This document shows positions 26,301 to 38,300 of a DNA stretch of 64,000 nucleotides, piece by piece. The translations under genes and the position numbers were made by a program. Positions within the stretch are counted from its first letter, which is position 1. Every line of letters starts with the position of its first letter. Below the pieces are notes generated by a model. It ran no database searches. It saw only the letters and a program-made list of their open reading frames with translations, and had not been told where the DNA came from. This DNA is from Dastarcus helophoroides (taxonomy: Eukaryota; Arthropoda; Insecta; Coleoptera; Bothrideridae). The stretch covers positions 18,735,847 through 18,799,846 of the forward strand of contig CM053335.1 of the NCBI GenBank assembly GCA_028583605.1. Reading direction: 5' to 3'.

Positions 26301-29300
26301 AGTTCTATCGAAATATGCTTCTGGATGTCTGAATATCGGACCAAACGTGACAGCAAATGATACAATTTTAATGAAATTTTCTACTTATGATAAACTAGGA
26401 ATCTACCATGAATTGAAAATGACTTTAATCTTTCACTTGTATTCGTTCGTCTCTCCTGCCCATCCGCTTATAAAACAAAAATATGCGACTGTCTCCATGA
26501 AATGGTTGTGTTGAGCTTTAAGTAAAAATAAACAATAAAGAACTAAATTTATAACTTTGCTATTAACTATTGCAACTAACCTACTGTTTACAAACTAATT
26601 ATTTTTTAAAATTTTAACTTTAAGTTCACAATCTTAAGCTGAAAATATCGAGAATTTTTGTTAATATCCTTAAAGTCTGTGATCTTGACATCTTTCTCAA
26701 AATTCCTAATATTCATTTTCAAGTTTTACTTTTTTACTTAATCTTTTCTAAAATTTTTTTGTCAAGCTTTTGAGTTTATCTTTAAATTTTTGTGTCGATA
26801 TTTCAATGCAAGCGGAATACAACCTAGACTGTAAGTTCATGCAGTGAATCGCAGGTAGCTTAACACTACCACCTAAGCCAAGCGGTTGCTGTCTAGAAAA
26901 GTTCCCAGAAGACAAGGATTCTAATGCACAGACCAATATGTTTAAACATTTATTAGATTCGAAGTTTGGAAACCAAAGACCGGTTTCGATCTTGGTTTGG
27001 TATATCCAACTCGAATGCTAATAAATATTCCGACAAGTAAGTACTAAACAATCAACGAATAGGTGGTGGTAGTCTGAGAGTCACACGCTTTCGTTCGTTG
27101 ATTCTTTAGTACTTACTTGTCAGAACAGTTGTTAGTATTCGAGTTGGATATACCAAACTGACGAGATCTAACAAGATCGAAACCGTTCTTTGGTTACCAA
27201 ACTTCGAATCTAATAAATGTTTAAATCTATTGATTTGTGCATTAGAATCGATATTACAAGTTAAAACTTCAAACTTTTTCTACCGTTCTTTTTTGTATAA
27301 TTTGAAGGCGGGGCACGGTATGACAGTTTTAATAATCTTACAAAAACTATGACGCTTCCAGTGGTAATTGGTAATGTTACGCTTATATAAAAATTTTACG
27401 CAGCAAAATAAATTTACGGACAATATTTCTCTAACGTCCTCATAAAAATCGGCTCATTTAACATTCCTGGTGGGCAAAGCTGTTTGCTCAGTGATCGTTC
27501 TGACAATATGAATACAACAGCTCGAAGTAAAGTGGATTTAAACTTTATTGTTGTCATAAAGGGCTTACGTCTTAATTTCTGGTTGTTGAATTTGCCCCCG
27601 GTTTTGTTTGTAGATACGTTCAACAGACTGCAAACTCTCCAGTCGACATGAGAGTGGGAATTCACACGGGAGCTGTCCTTGCCGGCGTATTGGGACAGCG
27701 CCAATGGCAATTCGACGTATATTCCAAAGATGTGGAACTGGCGAATAAAATGGAAAGCACCGGCATGGCAGGGTAAGAGGATGACACTTTCGTTTCACAT
27801 TTCACGTGACTTACATGTATTTTATCTTGAGATAAAATGTCACGGGGGATTTGGCTTCTGCCAAATAAAAAAAAAGTAAACAATAATCCAGAGTTATTGT
27901 CGGCATTTTAAGTGATTACCTTTAATCGGAACCTCAACAACATTTAAAAAAAGATCCGACTTACGTCAAAACAATGCTACCTATAATATAAAATAATAAA
28001 CGTATATTTATTAATAGTTAATAAATATACCTACGTTAACTATTATAAATATAATGCTTTGCTTTGACGTAAGTCAGATCTTTTTTTTTTTCGGTTACCG
28101 ATGGAGGTTATCCTGATTAACTTTGTTCGAAACCCTTTGCATCACATTAGTTGAGGTCCTTACGAAAATGTTGCAAAGCTTTTATGTTCACATAGTTAGT
28201 GACTAAAAAAAATCAGATCACCTATACTTTTGTGTGTGGGAGGTGAGGGGTACTTGTTGCACACACCCTTAAATCCGTCCTGATTCTCAATTATTTTTGT
28301 ATCGCGTATATTAAAGTTTTATATATTTTATCAAAGAGCCCAAAGTGGACCAATATTAGAGGGGTATTTTATACGTTAAGAACATTAAGAAAATGAAGGT
28401 CCTGCCAATAACGCAATTATATTCTTTTTGCTTTACCTAGAGTTTAATGCCCGACTTTCCTAAATATTAATTTTAGCTGAGGATGAAAATATTTGTTTTT
28501 AATTCACTGATCCTCCGATTCACAGCAACGATGAAAATTTCTAAATTATGGCAAATCATTGACTACTATAAAAGGACAATGGGAAAGTTGTGCTTTTGCA
28601 TTTTGTGATCACATTACGAGGCGCTTTCCATTCCAGCTTTTCCAGTAAATTAGGTGAGCAAACTTGATGCAGAAGTGACATGAAATGGAATTATAATTAT
28701 ATTTAATGTTACCTTAAAATTTAGCCTTCGCGAATAATTCGTTCTAAATTAACACAAAAGCACGTTGATAGGCTTAATAGAATGTACCTTTTGTAAATAA
28801 TTGCATTGAAAATAAAATCGCAAATTTTAAGCAAGAATGAAATAATTCAGAATTCCAAGAAACAAAATTTGAAAAACTCGAATTTTTGAAAAAGTCGAAA
28901 TTGAGCTAAAATTTTCAAAAAAAAAACGTTTTAAAATATTTCAGTCAAACTTAAAAAAAATGGAAAACGTGGAAATTTTCAAAATCCTTTTTAATTTCGC
29001 CATTTTGTGTTATATTAACTTTTTAATAATTTCGACATATTGAAAATGTTGACCTTTCAGCTATTTCTAAATTTTCAGGTAATTTTAACATTCATAGTTT
29101 AAACTTTTTTCCGAAATTTCAACTTTTTTTTTGTAAATTTTGATAATTTGCAAAAATTTCGACATTTCAAAATTTCTGCTTTTTTCAAATTCACACTTTT
29201 ATCGAAATTTCGACTTTCTCAAAATTTAAGGTGTTTACATTGTTTTCTTTGAAAATGTCGATTTTTTGGACATTTTTAGTTTTTTTGTAAATTTTGAGTT

Positions 29301-32300
29301 CTTTAAAAAGTGTCGTTGAAAAAGTTTAATTTTGAAATGGAACTTGAAAACAAAGAAACATAAAAATTAAAATTACAAATACAGAATTGAAAAAGATAAC
29401 TGATTAATTTAGTGAAAAAAAAAAAGAAATAAATATGTCTTTAAAAAATCAAAACTTCATAAAAAAAGTCATAATTTATAGAACGAACATTTTCAAAATA
29501 TTTCAAAAAAATAAAAATATTTAGAAATTGAAAATTTTTAATCTCAATCAAATATAAAGAGAATAAAATTTCGAGAATAAAAGACAAAATTTCGAAAATT
29601 TAAAAAAAAAACAATTCTTTATATGCTATTTACGCCCAGTAGCATTTATTTCGAGGTACACAAAATTCAAATCACGAAACATTCGACTACATTTCTTTGT
29701 AATCTTCAGTTAACTTCAATCTATTTCCTTAATTTCAACTGAAACGTGTACGGGCCCCGAGCAATATGCGACTTGGGATTTTAATCATCTTGTTCATTTG
29801 GCGCAAAAATTATTTTTTAATGGGACCCCGAGAGCACGGGTCGTTAATTCAATTTTTTATTTGCAGCCGAGTTCACATTTCCGCCACCACTTTGTCATTC
29901 CTAAATGGGGAGTTTCAGGTTGAACCGGGATACGGCGAGAAAGAGAGACGAGGCTCTGCGGATAGCAGGACTAAAGACTTACTTTATCGTCAAAGTACTC
30001 GTGCAGGTGAGTTTTCTTTCTTGTTGCGTCTCGGTCAAAACTACTTGGAAGTTGGTAATTAAGTTTTATACAGAAACTGCGATTTAGTTAGAGAGAAAAT
30101 AAAGAACAGGGGGTTCCATAATCCGATTATAGGGTCTGATTTCCTTTAAATAAATTTCGGTTCTTTTGATGCTGCTCACATTAAATTAGGTAAAATGTTC
30201 GCGTTCTGGTAAAATTATGTTATTGATGTATTTGAAATTACTTTGATGGAAATTAATATTGTAGATAATAATATATTGTGTATCTAGTAGTAAAAGCAAA
30301 ACATTCTCGGACGACGATGGAAATTGTGGCCGAGGCGTTAGCCGAGACTAACAAACATCTAAGTCCGGGAATGTGCCTTTACTACTATGTACACATACTA
30401 TTTTTTCTCAAATCGCAATCAATATTACTTAAATTAAAGAATTTTTTATAAACTCATGACATTTTTCATTGTAATTTAATTTTCTATGAAATCGTCTCCT
30501 TGACAATCACTATTTTTTTCTTGTAATACGGTACGGAAAAGTTACCTACTTTCTCGTTCTAGGACGGAAAAAAACTTTCTCGAGATTGTTTTGTGATGAT
30601 TAAAATATTGAAGTAACGTATTTCGGGCCTGAAGTTGCGCCGAGAAAGTAGGCATTCTCGATCGATTTCAGGAAAATATAATTTTATATGAAAATTATTT
30701 CAGCGAAATTTAAAAACAGTAGAACTTTGTAATTGTAGGTATAAAGTAAAGCAGACAATCTTGCTTGAAATGCATTATTAAACTTTATCAGTTTCAAGCC
30801 ACCAATCAGGAGGTACAAAATGGAAGTAGTATTTTACCGGAAGAAGACAGTTGTGTTATAGCAGATATGACATCTGATAACAAAGAAGAGGAAGTCAATG
30901 TAAGTTTTTAATGCATATCATCAGTAGCTGTTATTTTCGTGTACAAGTTTGGTACCAGCATTTATCTACTAATCTATCTTAAGGCGAGACTTTCTAATGA
31001 CCACGAGGCATAAGGGATCACGTATCGCGAAAATCGGGGGAGCTATCCCCTCCAAAGTGACGACTCGAGGAGCAGAAACTCGAACGGCAGGATCTAGGGA
31101 ACGACCGTATCTCCCTCAAGTTCCGATGATGACTATTAATGGGCACTTTCGCGTTTTGCCCTGCGAAAATAACCTCGAAATTCGACAAGAAATTTCGTCG
31201 GAGACGACGAAATCGAACGGCAACCTCCTAAGGCATCTACCCCGTAACGTTTTCTGCGAGTTTCGCGATCCGTAGTTCGGCGTAACTACGTTGCTAGTTC
31301 ACCGGTCAAATATTTTTCTATAGATTTTCTGTAAATTTCTGTTAGATGTTAGCAATGGCGTTACCTATTTATCTGTAAAATTTAAATACCTATATCGCTC
31401 TAGCGACCGAAGTCAAGATATTCATTGTCAAATTTACGATTTGTATACACGGGTCACGGGTACGGTCTATATTAAAAATTGAGTAGTGATAGACGTTTGG
31501 CGTTTACGTCTCGCATAAGCAGCGGAGATTTAACATTCTAAAAACTTTTAACTACGGTTATTCCGGCGAACTACTTTAAAATCGACTTCGAGTGGGACTT
31601 CTTCGCGTTATAATTCGGACGACAATAGTTTTGCACATCGCTATCTGTGGCACTGAAATTCGAAATTTGGACATTAGGCGTTTGTAGGCATTTTTCGCGT
31701 AGAATAAGCTTGGGAATGGTCACATCGCTCATAAGTGGGTGTATGTCGATATCTAAACCTATACCTATCAGAAAAACTTATTTAAACGAAAGATAATTCC
31801 AAAAAAATCAAAATTTTACCCACATCGATAGGTAAGCGGGATGCCAATTATATGCTGCTAGAATTATTTTTTTTTAGTTTTCACCAAGTAATCTTATTTA
31901 GGAAGGGTAACTTTCACTCCAATAATAAATTATATAATTGGTAACGATTCACTTTGTTTACTTGGATCCATTTTGAACTTTTTATAACTAGTCATCTAGA
32001 TTGAAACAAGCTAAACTAAACAAAAATGAAACGATAGATAAAATGTGACCATTATTAACACTCAAAAGCAATTTTCCAAGAAATATTTTAGCCCCCCGAT
32101 TTAATTTGAATACGTAACAATTTTTAAGGATGCTAACGCAAACAGGCCGAGGCAAGATTCCACAGACTTTAAAGTCAGATTAAGAAAGGAGCTAGTTCAC
32201 AGAGATGGACATAGGTATGTATTTTAAATATTTTTCGAATATTTCCAATTATCGTATATACATTTAAGGGAATTAACGAAAAACACGACAATTTTGACTT

Positions 32301-35300
32301 GCGCCTTCACAGATCCGCAAAAAGAAAAGTCATATCGTCAGCATATGGAAACCTTCTCAAGTTTTACTTTACTAATGTTTCTTATCGTAAGGTTAGCAAT
32401 AGGTGTGACGATTTTTATTATATTGCCAAGGTAAGACCACCCCTAAATCGCCAACGAACAGTCTAACCTGTTGCGTTTTTAGCGATCTCACAATCGATGT
32501 AATCTATTGTACGGAAAATGTCGTGTTTGTTCTGCTAGTTCTCGTAGCATTAGCCGAAGAATTTCCAATTATGGTGAGTAATGGAGCTATCTAGTTGAAT
32601 TATTCATTAGTGTCATTCGAACATTCTTGTTCCAGTCTACATGTTGGAAAGCCTTCAAGGAATCGATGTTGATAAGGAGGGCTTTAGCAACGATATGTAT
32701 TATCTTCTTAGGCTCAGTTAACATCTTAGATACTGTAAGTGATAAAAAAATAGCGTGAATGTGCGTTCATATGTTTCAAAAATTAATTTAAGTTAGATTT
32801 TACTTCTTTTGAGCCAAAACACTAACGAAAATATAGAATTTCGAGAAAATGATACATTATGGTGGCTGATTCAAATTCTCTTAAAATTCAAAATTAATTT
32901 AACTGATGTTTGGATGATTACTATATGCCGTAATGTAAAGCATATATTTCTTCCGGGATTGGACAGTGGCACGAAACTACTGAAGGGTTCCCAACAGAAA
33001 AAATAATCAGCACAGTTATCTTCCATTGAAACTCTTGCAAAAAAAAAAACTGCAGATTCATTAGATTTTAACACAATGAAAATAGTTATATCACCACCTT
33101 TTCTAGAAACTTCCTGTTCTAAATGTATTGCTTAGAAATTTAGAAATACTATCAACATTGTATTTTTTTTATTTAAGATTTCATGTGTTCAACTGCAAAA
33201 ATTTCCCGAGAATTGCTCGACAACAGAAGACATCAACGCAGCCTGTTTGTATCCTTCCTACTTCAGTTATTTTTGTGTATTGATATTAATAACGTCAAGT
33301 CTGCCAGCATGTCTATCGTATTTGTATAAATCTTTCTTGATGCTTTTCATAGCAACGTCACAATGCATTGTAAATATTCTTGTATTAGGACAAGCGCTAG
33401 ATTGCGAAGAATCAAGGAAGCACTGGACCAGGTAAATAACAAACAAGAGTTTTTTTTAACAATATTAAGCTAACGATATCCCACTATATGATATATTGTC
33501 AGTTTGTGCAGAAAATTGACTGAGAGGCAAAACTCTAGATCGGAAATATTTTATTTCAGCCGCCCAATTTTGTACATTATAACCACAAGTGTCATTCAGA
33601 AATAGATTTGGTGTACTGTACAAAATTAAATAAGTTTGAAATTTGAACCAAAACACTTAAGACCGAAGTGGCGAACTTTCTCAAAATTTAGGTCAGGGGT
33701 TGATAAAACTCAAATTTATAAACCGAATTCAACATTTAACTCGAAATTCTCATTTTAATGTTGACAATTTGCAAAGAAATATCATTTTGAAGTTTAAACA
33801 AAAAAGTTAAAAAGAAAATGGAAATTTGACGAAAAAATTTGAAATTTATAACAAAAACATTATCGAACATCCAAGTTGAAAGTCCAAATACGGAATTTTA
33901 TAAAAAAAAGTCCAAATTTCCATAAAAAAGTTGAAAAAAATTAGTACGGTTGACTGAATGCGAAATGTAGAGAAATTTCTGCTTTCATTTCAATATGTCG
34001 AGAAGAACAATCAGAATTTTAGGATTAAAGTGGGAATTTTAAAAACTCTCTTTATAGTGTTAAAATTTCCAAAAAAAACCGAAGTATCGAGTTTTTCATC
34101 GAAATTTTAGGAAAACAAAACTGAAAATAAGTCGGCAATTGTATTTTTTCTATCTTTGTTTCAAACTTTTCACTTAAAATTTAAAACTTTTAATTTTTCC
34201 CAATAATTTGCTTCGAAAATTCCGATCGGTAAATGCAACAGCACAAGTTTAATTTATTATTAACTGACTTCGTTAAATATTCTGAAATATCGATCACGCT
34301 CTTCCACCTTGACGTATGATTAAATATTAAACGCTGTCTATTATTAGCTGATTTAGGACATTCCGCATAAATAATCTGACCAACTAAATTGTGAATTTAA
34401 CGATATATCGTTGGCATGAAGTTTTAACTTCATCGATGCGATCGTACCGTACAGCAATGCTATTTAATTAGTCATGCGTTCGCGAACTATTCGATTGGCA
34501 TCAATGTTTTTGATTAAGTCCGGACAAATTACGCTAATCACCAATGAAATTCACATGTATAATGATTCCAAATCAGAGTATACGTAAACGTTATCCGATT
34601 TCTAATGCACAAAAACGAATTCGAATGAAGGTAAAACCAGAAATTCCCCACAAAGTCATCGGTTTTCCGACCAGAAATTTAATATCGATTGTCATTATCT
34701 GCTTACCATTAATATGAAATATGGAACATGGGAATAAAAGAATAAAATTGAAATTAGACTAAAGTTTTTGAGATAATACATGACTCTGTCAAAATAACAT
34801 GTCGCCTTTGAATTTAAATCAGTGAATCTTTGATATGTAATGTTTTGGAAAAACCATCAATTTTAGAACCACAGTCTCGATAAGTGCAGTCTACTCGCAA
34901 AGTTAACTTTATTATGCCCTTGGAGTATTACAAGTAGAAGATATATGGCGGTAAGTTGTAATTATCCGGAAAAATGCTTGGCGATGAATTTCAGACGTTT
35001 TAAGCTTTGTAGAAAGCGGAGTTCTCGTTATGCCAAGCGTCGGGCGCCGCAGAAATTGTATTGAGCTCATTAATTGTTTATCGTATACATTTTTGATTTT
35101 CTAGTAATCTTAGATAATTTTACGTAATTTCAAAATAAAACCAGTAGGCGTTACAGTTTCGACCTCTTACAGTTATCGTCGAATAATTATGCAACAAATT
35201 TTAACAAATAGCAATATTTTTAGTTGGACAAAAGGAAAATATACATTATCAGCTCTTCTTTTAACAGCGACGTTGGCATTAACGTTCCTAGCAAGACATG

Positions 35301-38300
35301 TAAGTCGATGAAATATTTCGATAAAACCTATTGAATAAACTACATCGGTAACAAATTTCAGATGGAGCAAGTTGCTCGCGTTCTCTTCCTCTGGAGGTGT
35401 GAAGTGGAAGAACAAAGAGATTGTGCCGAAGACATGAAACGGAGGAACGAAGCCCTGATTTACAATATCTTGCCGTCGCACGTCGCTTCGCATTTTATGG
35501 GAAATAGGAAAAGACAGCACGACGAGCTCTATTCCCAAAGTTACGCCGAAGTTGGGGTGTTGTTCGCTTCGATGCCGAATTTTTCAGGTCAGTTGCGTGG
35601 GCATTTAATCCCTGATATCGTATTTCGAATTTGCTGTGATTTAGCAGAAAACTTCCCCAACGAAATTATGATACGTTTGACCACCGTGTAACATTAATGA
35701 TCGAGGTTAATGAGGTCAGGCGGTTTTTCGGCTACTTTTGTTTAAGGCCAAGCTAATTAAACTTTAAAGTAAAGGTAATAAGGAAGGAAATATTTTGTTC
35801 GAAAAAACATATCTAAAGTTACTTTATGAATTTCAGAATACTTATATTAAGAATTTGCGAGATAAAAATAAAATAGCAAAATTGACTTAAAGAAGCATTT
35901 TTGCTTCATGTCAAATATAATACTTAGACATAAAAACCAAAATAATTACGTCATTATTCCATTTTGTTCTAGATTTTTATTCCGAAGAGTCTGTAAACAA
36001 TCAAGGATTAGAATGTTTGCGATTTTTGAACGAAGTTATTTCAGATTTCGATGCCGTAAGTATTGTACAGTGATATTTACCCGATGCTTGTGACTATTGC
36101 TTTATCTTTCCTTTTGACTTTTGGAATAACTTATGTCAGATTTTTTTAATGCTGTATGTTGTGAAATTGTTCAAACTGTTCTTCTATGTGGGTTGCACTC
36201 TTTACCTGTTTTAAATTATTTTCAGTTTCGTCTCTGGTATGGTTGACATATTGAGTGTTTTTTTTGTCTTCAATTTAGTTTTAATATCATTTATTAGTCA
36301 TACAATTCGTGAAAGTACGAGGTATTAAAACAAAACAGTGTTTTCATTTGAAGTTATTAAATATGATATATCTTTTACTGACTCTAACCCTATAAACCTT
36401 CGAAAACAAATGTATACTTTGTAATCAGGGGACGATTAAGGTTGCTCACTGTTAAACTCACTAGTGTAGTTTTGTAGAAGAAGTTTCAATTTTAAATTTG
36501 AAATTAGTCCCGATATTTCGGCCTTTCTCTTGTCTTTAAAGTTCAAGGTGAAAGTTAGGAAAAAAACTTCCGTTTTTAAATTTTCGAACCTTCGAAAATT
36601 TAAATTTTGAAATTTTGGATATTTCAATTTTCGAACGTTCGATTCATCGACTTTCAAATTTTCGAATTTTTACACTTCCAAGTTTTCGGACTTTCTAACG
36701 TTCAAATTAACGAGTTTTGAAACTTTCGAACTTTGGAACCATAGAATTTTAAATTTTTCTATTTTCCAACGTTGAACCTTTGGACTTTGTAATTTTGAAA
36801 TTTTCAAAATTTCAACTATTCAAATTTTTCATCTTTAAAACTTTCGAATTTTTAAATTATTCAATTTTCGAGATTTGCAACTTTCAAATTTTCGAATCTT
36901 TGCAACTTTGACTTTTCAATTTTAAAACTTTTTCACTTAAATTTTCAAATTTAAGAAATGTCTAACTTTTAACTTTCCTAACTGTCTATCATTTAAAATT
37001 CTACACTTTCCAATTTTCTAACTTTCGCACTTTCTAACTTTTCAAATTTAAAACTTTCAAATTTTTGAACTTTTAATTTTCGAACCTTTTAATTTGAACT
37101 ATTGGCTTTCGAATTTTTCAAACTTCCGATTTTTCACATTTTCAAACTTTTAAAGCATCGACTCTTAAATTTTTGAATGTTCAAGCTTCTAAATTTTCGA
37201 AATTTTCAACTTTTCAATTTACGATTTTCGAGCTTTAGATTTTTCAAATTTTGGAACCTTCAAACCATTGACTTTCAAATTTTCGAAATTCCAAAATTTT
37301 TATTTTCAAATTTTGAATTTTTATATTTGTGCCAACTTTGTTCTTCAAATTTACAATTTCATTCTGAATTTTTCACTTTAAACTCAAAGTACTAAATATA
37401 GGCTTTTTTCCGAAAATTTTAAATTTCCAAAATTATGGTCTTGCGTTGTAGCACTTATTGCACACCTTTAAATCCTTCCCTTCTTTCTCATTTGCATACT
37501 CAAATCCAATAATATTACCTAATTTCTATCCTTTTTAGCTTCTTGAGCTGCCTCAATTCCAAGACATAATTAAGATAAAAACAATCGGCTCAACATATAT
37601 GGCTGCCAGTGGACTGAACCCATCCAGACAAGTTAAGGTAAGTACCTAATATACAGATCATAAAATACTAAATGTCAACTTAATCTTCGAAGCCAGAAGA
37701 TCCGACAACAGTGAGATGGGCCCATTTGGCCTTATTGGTGGAGTTCGCGCTAGAACTGAAAAAGGCCTTGCAAAGCATCAACGAACAAAGCTTCAATCAC
37801 TTTGTGTTGAAGTTGGGCATTAATCACGGGCCTATAACCGCCGGTGTGATCGGCGCCAGAAAACCCCATTACGACATTTGGGGCAATACAGTGAATGTTG
37901 CTTCCAGAATGGAAAGCACAGGCAAGGCTGGATGTATTCAGGTAAATCAATAATACTGAAATCTGTGTGGTTTGGCAGTTAGTTTCTAAAACTACTATTG
38001 TGTACTGTACTGTACTGTACTAGACTATACTATACTATACTATACTATACTATACTATACTATACTATACTATACTATACTATACTATACTATACTATAC
38101 TATACTATACTATACTATACTATACTATATTATACTATACTATTCTATACTATACTACTGTAGGTAACTGAAGAAACCTGCGAAATTCTGCAGCACTTCG
38201 GTTATCAGTTTGAGCAACGCGGTTTAGTGGCGGTCAAAGGAAAAGGCCAACTCATGACGTATTATCTCATCGGAAAGACTGGTAAAATTACACCTCTCAC

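Noticed and set aside
26221..26514. Plus-strand open frame of 97 codons in Ac3 intron 5
   Set aside because: It looked like a possible transposon protein fragment, but no motif could be identified and the frame is not continued on either side.
31000..31275. Open frame in intron 8 as an additional cyclase exon
   Set aside because: Exons 8 and 9 already join in phase 0, and no donor or acceptor pair around it keeps the frame.
32311..32330. CACAG as acceptor of Ac3 exon 10
   Set aside because: It would place the membrane segment out of frame. The upstream AAG (ending 32268) keeps phase and adds the conserved [13 protein letters not shown] segment.
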